NCBI RefSeq assembly: GCF_001279725.1
Contig: NZ_LGDE01000326.1
Location: 1-60,204, forward strand
Source of the DNA: Streptomyces sp. WM4235
GTDB taxonomy: Bacteria > Actinomycetota > Actinomycetes > Streptomycetales > Streptomycetaceae
Direction: 5' to 3'
DNA length: 60,204 bases
This document shows positions 44,862 through 53,647 of this stretch, piece by piece; the first letter of the stretch is position 1; each line of letters begins with the position of its first letter. A model generated the notes under the pieces. The model did not search any database, was not told where the DNA came from, and worked only from the letters and a program-made list of their open reading frames with translations. A program made the translations under genes and the position numbers.

Positions 44862-45350
44862 TCAGTCTGTGACACCCTCCAGCGGAAGGTGGTCGCGGCG
44901 GTACTCCGATTCCAGCCACTCCTCCTTCACGAAGAGCGGACGCGTAAGCCACGCTTCCCCGACCCGCTGTGAGCGCAGAAGAATCCCGAGGTCGGTCAGG
45001 GAAAGTGATCCGTCAGAGGTGAACAGGATGCGGTTCCCATGCTCCGCGGCATGGTCCAGGAGAAACTGTTGGCCTTGCCCGTGGTCGCTCCCCGCCAGTG
45101 GAAAGCCGGCCAGGAAGACCTGCGGTCCGACGACTGCGTCCAGCGCGACGCATGCGAGCTTGCCCGCGTCGTAGAACGCCTTCACGCCGTCCCGAAAGTC
45201 TTGCCGGCCGTACGGGCCACCCATCCGTGCCTGCGGCTCGGAAATCAGCAGGGCCTCGGCGACCTCGTCTATGGACATCCCGAAGCGCAGCGGCCCCACA
45301 CCGCCGTCGGACCGCAGTTCCCAGCGCTCCCGTTCCCCATCTGCGCTCAT
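44862..45350 (-). CDS. Conserved hypothetical protein, possible immunity-type
   Basis: 162 aa with no recognised name. GGVGPLRFGMSIDEVAEAL and a later SLSLTDLGILLRS resemble small cytosolic proteins found near polymorphic toxin loci. The length and the neighbourhood of other such proteins support that reading weakly. ATG 45350 has GAGGGGG upstream. It lies 88 nt after the WD40 gene on the same strand. Confidence 0.65.
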   Translation of the reverse strand: MSADGERERWELRSDGGVGPLRFGMSIDEVAEALLISEPQARMGGPYGRQDFRDGVKAFYDAGKLACVALDAVVGPQVFLAGFPLAGSDHGQGQQFLLDHAAEHGNRILFTSDGSLSLTDLGILLRSQRVGEAWLTRPLFVKEEWLESEYRRDHLPLEGVTD

Positions 45351-45438
45351 CCGTTCGCCCCCTCGATCTGACCGTCCACATCCATGTCCGTAGCGTTGGT
45401 CCCAGTGCTGTCGCAGGTGGCGTGTCGCGTTCGTCGGC

Positions 45439-46710
45439 TCATTCGCACTGGGCCTGCGCCGCGTTCATTGCGGCTTGAAGCTGAAGCCAGGTTGGATCTG
45501 TGGAACTGGCCGCAGACGTCGTTGCCAGATCGTCCGCTTCCCATGTGCGGGTTCCGTCGGTCAGGACAAGGTGCGTCTCCAGGTCATTGCCGTCGTCCGG
45601 AACCTCGGCGGTGGTCTCCAGGAACGCCGCGGCCGCATCCCGGGAAGTGTCCCTGTTCGTGGCGCGGTTCTGCGTGGAGCCGGAGAGCACGGACAAGAGC
45701 AGCAGATCTCCCCCGCTGCCGGCGACCAGGAGCTCGCCAGTGGCTGTGGCGGCCAGCGCGGACAAGCGGGATCCGGTCAGCACATCGTGCTCGACCGCTT
45801 GCCGAGTTTCGAGGTCCACCTCGACCAGCGCTCCCGCGGGTGTCGCGATCCACAGCACACCTGGACGCGCCCCGAAGGCAAGATTGTGACGCGACCAGGC
45901 TCGCATCTGGTCAAGCCACTCCTGCGAGTACGGATAGCCGGGGCTGGGGTCGCCGAGGGTTGTGGCCAGCACCCGGCGCAACGAAGGAAGCTCGAAAACC
46001 TCCACCGAGTTGCCGTACGCGTTGCCACGAACCGCGAGGTGACGTCCGTCCGGGCTGAAGAGCGGAGTCTCGTAGCCGTCACAGTCCAGGATCAACGCCC
46101 GGCGGAGCGGCCGCATCATGGCGGGCGCGGTCCCCTGGTCGACTCGCGCGAAGAGGCAGTGAGTGGCCCCTTGGTCACTGCTGAGCGTGGCGACAAGTCC
46201 GCCGCCGGGATGCTGCGCGACTCCTGTGTCCCAGCGGGGTCCGGCACCGATGGTTCCGGCGGCAAGGTCAAGGACGTCCGAGCTCTCCCAACCATCGCCT
46301 TCGTCGCGAAACGACGGTGAAGCCCACAGGGTCTGCCCGTCCGGGCTGAAGGCCAGACTGCGGTAGGTGGCGAAGGCTGGAGCACCCTCCGGCTCGGAGA
46401 TCCCGGCAGGAGTCCATTGCCGCAGTCCGTCTTCCCCCGCCACCACAAGCAGTGGCTGGTCCGGATGCCACGCGACAGCAGGCGTCCGCTCTGCCCGCTC
46501 CCACCCGAGGGCATCTCCATAGGCGTTCGACGTGAAGCACACGGAGCCGAGTTCGCGTAGCTGCCCCGTGCCGTAGTCCCAGATGTGGACTGCCGGACGC
46601 TCGGAGTCCGAGCAGGCCACCAGCGGCAGTCGCGGATGGCATCTCAGCTGTTCAAAGGAGCGTCCGCCGCCAACCATCCCACGTGCCACTACTTCAAGAT
46701 CAGTCACCAC
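45439..46710 (-). CDS. WD40-repeat-like beta-propeller protein
   Basis: 423 aa, no signal peptide. Blades such as CSDSERPAVHIWDYGTG, VAWHPDQPLLVVAGEDG, LAFSPDGQTLWAS and LFSPDGRHLAVRGNAYG recur. It is probably a cytosolic protein-interaction scaffold. Start GTG 46710 is followed by a second GTG. No enzyme domain is attached. Together with the following small gene it may form an operon. Confidence 0.78.
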   Translation of the reverse strand: MVTDLEVVARGMVGGGRSFEQLRCHPRLPLVACSDSERPAVHIWDYGTGQLRELGSVCFTSNAYGDALGWERAERTPAVAWHPDQPLLVVAGEDGLRQWTPAGISEPEGAPAFATYRSLAFSPDGQTLWASPSFRDEGDGWESSDVLDLAAGTIGAGPRWDTGVAQHPGGGLVATLSSDQGATHCLFARVDQGTAPAMMRPLRRALILDCDGYETPLFSPDGRHLAVRGNAYGNSVEVFELPSLRRVLATTLGDPSPGYPYSQEWLDQMRAWSRHNLAFGARPGVLWIATPAGALVEVDLETRQAVEHDVLTGSRLSALAATATGELLVAGSGGDLLLLSVLSGSTQNRATNRDTSRDAAAAFLETTAEVPDDGNDLETHLVLTDGTRTWEADDLATTSAASSTDPTWLQLQAAMNAAQAQCE

Positions 46711-46858
46711 AGCACCGTAGTTGTCGCGGGCCCGCGCGGCGAGGTAGGCGCGAAGGGCTCGGTGGGGCGGCGGTGGCCCGCGCCGCCGTCGACGGGGGCA
46801 CCATGGCGCCGGTGATGCAGGCCCCCATGGGTGCGCTTGGCGGGGGACCGAGACATGG

Positions 46859-47464
46859 TCAGGCCAGTAGGGCGAACGTCGCGCCGGCGACCATCGCGCC
46901 GAGGCCGGTGCCTGCGGTGACCTGTCCCCAGGTGTGATCGCGCAGGGTTACGCGGGACCAGGCTATGACCGGCAGCAGGATGTAACCCAGGGCCCACCAG
47001 GGGCCGAGTCCGATGATGAGCATCGCCAGTGCGCCGGAGGCGACCGCGGTGTGCACGGAGATCTTCCAGAACTTGGTGATGGGCAGAATCGCGGCGAGGG
47101 TGACGAGCATCGCGACGATGAGCGCGAGCATCTCCTGCGGTGCGTCCATGATGATCATGAGAGTGATTCCCGCGGCGACCGACGCCATGATCACGGGGAT
47201 GAGGCGTACGCGGCGTTCACGCTGTCCGACGTACCGATCGTCCCACTTGCCCGTGTTGACGCCGTAGCGGATGTACAGGGTGGGGATCAGTGCGGCGAAC
47301 ACGATGACGTGGACAGCCCACCCGAGCCCGGTCCAATGATTGCTCTGAGCGGTGCCCATGATCAGGCAGACGGCAAGGATGGTGAACTTTGGGTCCAACC
47401 CGTTGGTGATGCGGCGTGCGGCCCCATGGTGCCGGGTGGCCGACGAGGCGGAGAGACTGGTCAC
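46859..47464 (-). CDS. PAP2-like integral membrane protein
   Basis: 201 aa with about five or six hydrophobic segments. KISVHTAVASGALAML and SRVTLRDHTWGQVTAG occupy the positions of the PAP2 phosphatase motifs, where His residues carry out catalysis; the first KX6RP motif is not obvious, so activity is uncertain. It may dephosphorylate isoprenyl or lipid phosphates. GTG 47464 has AAAAGGA upstream. Confidence 0.7.
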   Translation of the reverse strand: MTSLSASSATRHHGAARRITNGLDPKFTILAVCLIMGTAQSNHWTGLGWAVHVIVFAALIPTLYIRYGVNTGKWDDRYVGQRERRVRLIPVIMASVAAGITLMIIMDAPQEMLALIVAMLVTLAAILPITKFWKISVHTAVASGALAMLIIGLGPWWALGYILLPVIAWSRVTLRDHTWGQVTAGTGLGAMVAGATFALLA

Positions 47465-47603
47465 GCTGTGGTCCTTTTCGTGGGGCCGTGCAGTTCGTTG
47501 TCGATGTCGCGGGTGGTGGTCGAGCCGTAGTAGGAGGGAAAGTGTTCGGCCTTGCGTTCCGGTCGGATCCAGCGCGCAGACTCTGTACGGCAGGGATCCG
47601 TCC

Positions 47604-48559
47604 ATGAACGATCATCCGATGAACTCGGAGCCCTGTGAGGGTGTGGCGAGACGGCGGACGCCGCAACGCCCCGTCGACGTGGTGGGGTTGGTCCCAGGGC
47701 TGGCCGCCCGGGCGCGGGACACGGTGCGTCTGCGCCCGAGGCGGGGTGCGCCGTCGAGCACCGAGAGTTCCGTGGGTGGGCCGTTGCTGTGGCCGGCCGG
47801 CGAGACCTGGGCCGGTCTGTACTCACATGCACCGGAACTTCGGCAACGGCCTGTCGAGCAGCTCCAGGGTACCGATGGTGCCGGTCGTGCAGGCCTTCCG
47901 CTCGGACCTGCCGCCCGGCGTAGTGCCCTTCCCCGAAGGCGCAGATGTCTTGCAGGTGCTCTGGTGCCCGTTCACCCACGAGTTTCCCGCGTCACCGCGA
48001 CCCGTGGTGTTCTGGCGTGACTCCGTTGCCGTGCAGGCCGTGCTTTCGGCGCCGCCAACAGATCCGGCGGCGGCCCGTTGGCATGTTCCGGCGCCGTGCA
48101 TCGTCCACCCGGAGCGGGTGACGGAATACCCGTGCTGGGATCTGCCGGAGGACCTGGCCGACGAGTGGCAGGACGACTTCCGCCGGCTGCGGGAGGCGAT
48201 TCCGCCGCAGGCGGCGATTCCGCTGTTGTCCTTCTGCGACTTCGCCGAGGCGCCGGGCATCAAACTCGGCGGGTATCCGTCCTGGTTCACAGGGGAGGGA
48301 TGGGTGGACTGCGAGGGGTGCGGCCGAATGCGAGGGGTGCGGCCGCCGCATGGACCACCTGCTCACCGTGGCGAGCCGGGAGTGCGACGGAGCCTCGTGG
48401 CGCATCTGGCTGACCTTGGAGAACCGGGACGAGGACGGCGGCCCGGCAGTCCCTGTGGACCCCACAGGGCTTGATGTGGGAGGTGTCGGCTCGGTGTACA
48501 TCTTCGAGTGCCGCGCCTGCCCGGATCGCCCCTTCGATCACTGGTACGACTCCGACTGA
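47604..48559 (+). pseudogene. DUF1963/YwqG-like protein gene broken by two frameshifts
   Basis: Three frames in succession give the family sequence: first VGGPLLWPAGETW, then VPMVPVVQAF and DVLQVLWCPFTHEF and HPERVTEYPCWDLPEDLADE, then MDHLLTVASRECDGASW and DVGGVGSVYIFECRACPDRP. The first shift fits one extra g at 47808-47811 (restoring WPVC). The second is a 19-bp tandem duplication at 48310-48345. Such proteins are often immunity or housekeeping factors of unknown function. Sequencing error could explain the first shift but hardly the second. Confidence 0.82.
48310..48345 (+). repeat. 19-bp tandem duplication causing a frameshift
   Basis: TGCGAGGGGTGCGGCCG occurs at 48310-48326 and again at 48329-48345, separated by AA. 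Removing one 19-bp unit restores the reading frame of the DUF1963-like gene across the C-x-x-C motif. Confidence 0.92.
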
Positions 48560-48708
48560 CCGCGCTGAGCCCCCGCCCCACCCTATGGAGGAAGCGCCGG
48601 GAACATCTGGCTGCCGCATCGCGGCTCAGCCCGTACCGGTCCACCCTCGCAGGGCTCGCAAGTGCTCACCCGGGCCACCTGGACGAGTAGATCCCAATGG
48701 CCGCGCGG

Positions 48709-49302
48709 TTACAGCTTGGGCAGGGCCTCAGCGGGGCCTGGAGAGCGGCGTTCCTCGAGCCAGTAGAGGTAGAGCCGCAAGTCGGTTTCGAGCTCGCCGT
48801 CGAGGTAGGCGAGGAGGACGGCCAGCCCTGTGGCCGCCTCTTGGCAATCCGCATCAGAGTGGGGCGACCAGGCGGTCTTGAGATCGGTGGCCCATTCGCG
48901 CAGACGAGCCCGTTCGTGCCACCAGGTACGGACCGAGCCGGCAGTCCAGTGCTGGTCTCCGTCCCAGCCGTAGCCGCTCAACGGGTCAGTCCAGGCAGCG
49001 AAGAGCAGGCGATCGACCTCGACAGCGTTCCTGGGCTGGCGGTAGACGAACTCCTGGCCGGTCTCATCGTCGTAGAGGACGTGGTCGGGTGCGGCCATCC
49101 GCCCAGACCAGCAGGTGTCGGTGGCAGCGCCGTAGAACGGTCCGGGCACGTTGCGCCAGTTCCGCTCCGCCCAACGGCCCGTCAGATAGACCTCGGGGTG
49201 CGGCAATGCCAAGACCAGGTTGGGCGCCGCTTCGGGCACCGGAGTGTCGGCAGCAGTCCGGGCCGCCGGGAGCGGATCCCAGTATCCAGAGCGTTCGTTC
49301 AT
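48709..49302 (-). CDS. Conserved hypothetical protein behind tandem Shine-Dalgarno repeats
   Basis: 197 aa, Trp-rich, cytosolic, no recognised domain (MNERSGYWDPLPAA; DQHWTAGSVRTWWHERARL). The ATG at 49302 is directly preceded by four perfect copies of AAGGACGAGC on the coding strand, each with an AAGGA ribosome-binding core; the last has ideal 5-nt spacing. No partner gene shares its strand nearby. Confidence 0.65.
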   Translation of the reverse strand: MNERSGYWDPLPAARTAADTPVPEAAPNLVLALPHPEVYLTGRWAERNWRNVPGPFYGAATDTCWSGRMAAPDHVLYDDETGQEFVYRQPRNAVEVDRLLFAAWTDPLSGYGWDGDQHWTAGSVRTWWHERARLREWATDLKTAWSPHSDADCQEAATGLAVLLAYLDGELETDLRLYLYWLEERRSPGPAEALPKL

Positions 49303-49342
49303 GCTCGTCCTTGCTCGTCCTTGCTCGTCCTTGCTCGTCCTT
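49303..49342 (-). repeat. Four tandem 10-bp repeats forming the ribosome-binding region
   Basis: GCTCGTCCTT on the plus strand (AAGGACGAGC on the coding strand) is repeated at 49303, 49313, 49323 and 49333, with a degenerate fifth copy. Only the copy next to the ATG is correctly spaced; the others could act as stand-by sites. Copy number change would shift the leader by 10 nt. Confidence 0.93.
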
Positions 49343-49599
49343 GCTTGTCTCTCCGCGCTCGCCTGCGAGAACGTGGCGAGGGTGTCCAGGGTCGGCGCTG
49401 CTGAGCAACGTTGACCAGGAGGCCACGTGCACGCTACTGGATCACTGATCTGAACGTGGCGGACCGACAGACCCCAAGGCGGTCTGCCACTGCTCGAAGG
49501 TGAACAGCACCGGGCTGCCTTTCCGCCGTGTCATTGCCACCCCGTACTGTCCCGCTGATCAGGAAGCACACGGGGCGCACGACCAAGCGGGGGCAGAAC

Positions 49600-50733
49600 A
49601 TGGCATACCGGCGCGCGGCGATACCGGCATTGGCTGGAGGGCTGCTCCTGGCGGCGCTCCTGTGGTGGGCGGGGGCGAGTACGGCCGCACTGCACCTGCC
49701 GGGCAGTAGCCGCGTCCTCGGCATCGGGACCGCCGTCGAGCTCGAACACTGGCTCGCCCCTTGGTCGTACGATCCCCCCGGCGCGGACGGCGCAGGCGAC
49801 GGCGGCGGTTACGCGGCCGGGACCAGCGACTCGGCCCGCTACCTCTCGCTGTACGCGACCGCGGTCCAGATCCGATTCGGTGCGGTCTTCGCCCTCTTCG
49901 TGCCCGGGGCGCTGCTCCTGGTCCGCAGACTGCCGCCGCTACGCGGCCGTGTGTCGGCGGCGCTGCTCGCCGTCTGGGCCTGGGGGCTGGTCGCCGGGAC
50001 GCTGGCGATGGCCGTCTCCGCGCCCTGGCTGATCGCCGGGCAAGGGCACGGAAGCTACCGCTTCCTCCCCCAGATCGCGAGCGTGATCTCCTCCGGAGCC
50101 CAGGTCCTGGTGGTGGCCGCCCTGCTCGCGGCGACGGTGACGGTGCTTCTGGCGCGGGTCACCACCAAGGGTGCGGGCCCGCTGCCACAGGCTGTCGTAC
50201 CGGCCCGCGCGGCCCGGCTGGCTGCCACCGTCGGAACCTCGTTGATCGCCACGTCACTGGTGATCCTGTCGTACCAGCCCGTCGCCGCCGCGATCCAGGA
50301 GGCCTCCACGGGCTCCGGGCTACTCTCCGAACCCGGCGACCTCCTGCGGCTGTGGCTGCTGCTCGGCGGATGGGCGGGTCCGCAGGGCGGGTCGATCGGC
50401 AGCTGGATCCTGTACCGCCTTCCCGATGTGGTGTTGCTCGCCGTGGTGTGGGGGGCCCTGCGCAGGCTGCCGGGGCTGCTCACCCGGGTCACTCTCCCGG
50501 CCGTGGCGGTGGGCACGGTCTGCGCGACCGTCCTGGGTCTGCTGGCGAGCCAGTTGCTGCAGGTCCTGATGGAGGTGGTCGACTCGGGCGCGCGCTGGGG
50601 GGTTCCGCGCCTGTTCGCCGGCCTCGGCACCGGCGTCCCGGCCGCCCTGACCTGGGGTCTGGTGGCGGGAGTCGCGGCTGCCGTGACCCTGCGGGTGGTG
50701 ACGGCCCGCACCGCCCGAGCAGAAGGCACCTGA
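49600..50733 (+). CDS. Polytopic membrane protein of unknown function
   Basis: 377 aa with about eight hydrophobic segments, the first being PALAGGLLLAALLWWAGAS, and an extracytoplasmic loop after it of about 50 residues rich in Gly/Asp. No transporter signature was recognised. ATG 49600 follows GGGGGC. The frame is open to 49528 without an RBS. It converges on the SagB gene. Confidence 0.72.
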   Translation: MAYRRAAIPALAGGLLLAALLWWAGASTAALHLPGSSRVLGIGTAVELEHWLAPWSYDPPGADGAGDGGGYAAGTSDSARYLSLYATAVQIRFGAVFALFVPGALLLVRRLPPLRGRVSAALLAVWAWGLVAGTLAMAVSAPWLIAGQGHGSYRFLPQIASVISSGAQVLVVAALLAATVTVLLARVTTKGAGPLPQAVVPARAARLAATVGTSLIATSLVILSYQPVAAAIQEASTGSGLLSEPGDLLRLWLLLGGWAGPQGGSIGSWILYRLPDVVLLAVVWGALRRLPGLLTRVTLPAVAVGTVCATVLGLLASQLLQVLMEVVDSGARWGVPRLFAGLGTGVPAALTWGLVAGVAAAVTLRVVTARTARAEGT

Positions 50734-50864
50734 CCCGCCTGAGCCCGCGTCGGGTGGGCCCTCGGCCTCCTCCAACGCCGGCAGGCCCGCGTCGCCCGCG
50801 CCTCCCGCTCGGACCAGGCCGTTGAGTCGCCCGTGCGGCCAAGCCGTGGCCGACGGGTGAGTTG

Positions 50865-51989
50865 TCAGAGCGTCCCGGTTGCCCGTGGCCGCAGGGTCGT
50901 GTGGCGGAAGGCGTTCAGGTCGGCGGTGTCGGTCGCGGTGTCGGGGGTGGGGTGTCCGGCGGCGAGGGCGTAGAGGGCGTTGTGGGTGACACTGTCGAGC
51001 CCGAAGTGGCCTTCGACGGCGGTGTCGTCGAAGGCGGCGGTCTGGAAGGGGCCCAGGCCCAGGGTGGTGGCGGCCAGGGCGAAGGTCTGCCCGAGGTGTC
51101 CGGCGTTCAGGTGGCTGACCCGGTAGGCGCGGGGGTGTCGGTACTTCGAGCGCAGACGTTCCCACGCGGCGACCACGAAGACGATGAAGGCCGCTTGGTC
51201 GATGCCTTCCTGGTGCACGCACAGAGCCCCGGCTTCGGCGTGGGTGAAGCCTTCGCGCAGCAGTTCCAGGCTGTGTTCGCGGGCGTTGTAGTGGTACAGA
51301 CCGGCGGGGATGCCGGTGACGTTGGGGGCGGCGAGATAGGCGTCGAGTTCCTGCCGGGCGCCGCCCGAGGGGCTGGTGCGCCGGATGAGGGCCCCGAACT
51401 CGAAGCCGTCGATGAACTCGGCGGGGCCGAAGACGGTACGGAGCAGTATCGAGAGATCGTGCAGGCTCACCGGCTGGGCGCTGAAGGAGCGGTGCGTGCG
51501 CCTGCGGTAGAGGGTTTGCTCCAGCGGTGCGGACAGGCGAGGGTCCGGTGTACGGGGCAGCAGGACGCGGTCGGCCTCGGGGTACTCGGAGAACAGCGCC
51601 GGACGCCCGTCGCGGGTGAGGTGCCGGCGCAGCTCGGGGGTGGCTGTCTCGAAGGGGACGTCGCGCGTGGCGTAGTGGAAGAAGGACGCTTCCGGTGCCC
51701 AGGGTCCCCAGGCATCCGCCAAGCGCTCGTCCTCTTCGGCCTCGGGACTGCCTTCCTCGGCCAGCAGACCGTATTCGAGCAGTGTTCCCGCGGCTTTCAC
51801 CACCGTCTCGGGATGCAGATGGTCCAGAACTTCGGCTGCTTGGGCGGGGGTTGTCCAGGTGTCGAAGGCGCTGAGAATCTCAGCGGTCGAGGGATGCAGA
51901 GCCACCGGCGAGTGACCACGGTGGGCATGGGCGACGAAGTCCCCTCGGTGCCAGTAGCACGTCACGTTCTTCAGCCGACGCAGCCGCAC
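50865..51989 (-). CDS. SagB/ThcOx-family FMN-dependent dehydrogenase
   Basis: 374 aa. The N-terminal 150 residues are a helical domain (FVAHAHRGHSPVALHPST). The nitroreductase domain follows, with RRRTHRSFSAQPVSL, RTSPSGGARQELDAYLAA and GIPAGLYHYNAREHSLELL. SagB enzymes oxidise azolines to azoles in RiPPs, or act in other peptide tailoring. No YcaO cyclodehydratase is in the window. GTG 51989 follows GAGGAG. It is 92 nt downstream of the 24-codon peptide gene, from which it is separated by a hairpin. Confidence 0.88.
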   Translation of the reverse strand: MRLRRLKNVTCYWHRGDFVAHAHRGHSPVALHPSTAEILSAFDTWTTPAQAAEVLDHLHPETVVKAAGTLLEYGLLAEEGSPEAEEDERLADAWGPWAPEASFFHYATRDVPFETATPELRRHLTRDGRPALFSEYPEADRVLLPRTPDPRLSAPLEQTLYRRRTHRSFSAQPVSLHDLSILLRTVFGPAEFIDGFEFGALIRRTSPSGGARQELDAYLAAPNVTGIPAGLYHYNAREHSLELLREGFTHAEAGALCVHQEGIDQAAFIVFVVAAWERLRSKYRHPRAYRVSHLNAGHLGQTFALAATTLGLGPFQTAAFDDTAVEGHFGLDSVTHNALYALAAGHPTPDTATDTADLNAFRHTTLRPRATGTL

Positions 51990-52038
51990 ATCCACTCCTC
52001 GTACTCCCAGGACTGACCCCTGATACGCCCAGGAGGCA

Positions 52039-52071
52039 GGGGCCGGTACCGGCAGAAGCCGCGCCGGCCCC
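52039..52071 (-). terminator. Attenuator-like hairpin between the small peptide and SagB genes
   Basis: GGGGCCGG (52039-52046) pairs with CCGGCCCC (52064-52071), with an inner CGGC/GCCG stem and an AGAA loop. It starts 10 nt after the peptide stop. Such hairpins after RiPP precursor genes allow high precursor and lower enzyme expression. Confidence 0.7.
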
Positions 52072-52081
52072 GTCCCATGGC

Positions 52082-52156
52082 CTACTTGTGGATGAAGTTG
52101 CTGGTGCGGCGCTCTTCCCGCTTCACGGGCACAGGCTTGATTTCGATCTTGCGCAC
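52082..52156 (-). CDS. 24-residue peptide, candidate RiPP precursor
   Basis: GTG 52156 is preceded at 6 nt by AAGGAGGT, a perfect match to the 16S anti-Shine-Dalgarno sequence, which is rare and argues that this short frame is translated. The product starts MRKIEIKPVPV, has a charged middle (KREERR), and ends RTSNFIHK. A Lys/Arg/Glu leader and a short tail with Thr, Ser, Asn and His would suit a leader-core layout; there is no Cys. It is followed by a hairpin and then the SagB dehydrogenase on the same strand. A family could not be named. Confidence 0.65.
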   Translation of the reverse strand: MRKIEIKPVPVKREERRTSNFIHK

Positions 52157-52411
52157 GATGACACCTCCTTCGACTTTCTGTTCGTACACAGTTTAAACGC
52201 GCGCATCGCTTCTCGGGAAACGAGGGAATGACCCAACAGCCTCCTCGCGCACGGCAATTGTCCGAAATCCGTCGTCCGCGGGGCAGGCCTCCGATGGCGG
52301 TCGTCGTCGCATCAGTCGCGCAGGCGCGGAGCATGACCGCGTGCAGCGGTGAGTCGGCGAAAGGGCGGCGCTCGCCCACCGTGCGGTACTGCCATGTCTC
52401 GTAGAGGGCTT
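52157..52411. other. Upstream region of the peptide-SagB locus
   Basis: About 255 nt. The 3' part is AT-rich with the palindrome GTTTAAAC and should hold the promoter. On the minus strand the frame at 52270-52411 reads YETWQYRTVGERRPFAD, perhaps the tail of an unrelated broken gene. Nothing else was recognised. Confidence 0.4.
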
Positions 52412-52533
52412 CGTATGGAGCGTCAGCCTGTGGGCGCCGGTACGTACGAGGTGATTGCCTGCGGGGCCGCCGCAGTGTGGCGGCCCCGCTGTGTCCGCTG
52501 CACCATGCGTCCAACTCCCTGGAACCAAGGCTG
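52412..52533 (+). repeat. 122-bp dispersed repeat, copy 2
   Basis: Same orientation as 19866-19987 with three differences. It encodes the same last codons of the immunity-like protein (VWSVSLWAPVR) with nothing of the rest of that gene, and the same 11-bp hairpin. Its right inverted end is cut after six matching bases, where IS701-like sequence begins. Confidence 0.9.
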
Positions 52534-52973
52534 GTGGTGCCCAAGTGGCTGCTCCTCCCGGCCGGCCGTCGGCAGGGCCACACGTCGACGGCGACCTGAG
52601 AGTTCTCGATTCGGCCGACGGTGCCGGTGTACTGGCCCTGGAATCCGGCGGTGTGGGGGCCCTTCTTCACGTTGCCGGTCTCGTCCACGACCGGCACCGC
52701 GGCCTCGTCGTGCAGATGCTCCACGACGTACTCGCGCACGTCGTCGCGGACGGCATCGGCGTCCCAGACCGCCCGGCCCAGAAGATGCCGCATGCCATGC
52801 GGATTCGCATCCCCGGCCCACTCGGCGATCTGCCGGCAGTTCTTGCGCGGCAGTTCCGCCGGCAGTCCCTGCACCAATCGCGCAGCCCGCCATCGGGGTT
52901 CTACCCGGGCGCCCCGGCCCGCGATACGGCCCATGGCCCCCTCGAACGCTTCCCGCCAACGGACGGGATCCAT
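52534..52973 (-). pseudogene. IS701-family transposase N-terminal remnant
   Basis: From ATG 52973 the frame reads MDPVRWREAFEGAMGRIAG, then ELPRKNCRQIAEWAGD, MRHLLGRAVWDADAVRDD and VVDETGNVKKGPHTAGFQGQ, the characteristic first 130 residues of IS701-type transposases including the first catalytic Asp. After IENSQVAV the match fades and the gene runs into the 122-bp repeat. The remaining two thirds are missing. Confidence 0.85.
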
Positions 52974-53140
52974 GCCGTGAGCCCTGCGGCCACCGTCTGA
53001 TCTTCTGTCTTCACACACTGCTGATTACCAGCGACCGCACCCGTTCCCCGACCGGCCCGGACCTGTGTGATCGGCCGGTGGACGGCGAACCGCGAAAAGT
53101 CAGGGCGCCGGGCGCCGGCCCGGCTGACAAGCTGACGCAC

Positions 53141-53575
53141 ATGACCGCACCCCTGACTACGAGACAACGACTTGCCGCGCTTCACCGCTATGCGGCCGTG
53201 AACCGGGAGGACTTCACCGGCCAGAACCTTGCTTCCGCTCGCACGTCGCGGCTGCGGTTCACCCGCTGCTCGTTGATCGGAGCCGATCTACGCCACGCCA
53301 CCCTGGACGGGTGCTCGTTCAAGCTCTGCGACCTCAGCGGCGCGGACCTGCGTGGGGCCTCGCTGCGCGGAATCAGCCTGGCCGGATGCGATCTACGGGG
53401 GGCTGACCTGCGTGACACCGATCTGGCCGACGCCAGGCTCGGAAGCGTGAACACCGGCATACCCCCGTTCGGACTCACCGACGTCACCGGTGCCCGGTTC
53501 GAGGGAGCGTTCCTGCGCGAGGTCCAAGCGGACGGCGTCATCGGTTGGCCACCCGGACGCGGCGGGAACGAGTAG
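53141..53575 (+). CDS. Pentapeptide-repeat protein
   Basis: 144 aa. Repeats of the A(D/N)LRG type run from about residue 40 to 105 (LIGADLRHATLDGCSF, LSGADLRGASLRG, LRGADLRDTDLADARL), forming a right-handed beta-helix. Related proteins mimic DNA and protect gyrase, but most have unknown roles. ATG 53141 begins MTAPLTTRQ; the frame is open upstream through unrelated sequence. Confidence 0.88.
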   Translation: MTAPLTTRQRLAALHRYAAVNREDFTGQNLASARTSRLRFTRCSLIGADLRHATLDGCSFKLCDLSGADLRGASLRGISLAGCDLRGADLRDTDLADARLGSVNTGIPPFGLTDVTGARFEGAFLREVQADGVIGWPPGRGGNE

Positions 53576-53647
53576 GGCCGCCTGGCGGCACACGATCACA
53601 CCCCAATCAAGCTGAGGTTGCGCACTAGCCCTCGCCAACCCAAGTGC

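Noticed and set aside
49303..49352. Short tandem repeats as a CRISPR array
   Set aside because: Units are 10 bp with no spacers and no cas genes nearby; they are better explained as a repeated ribosome-binding region.
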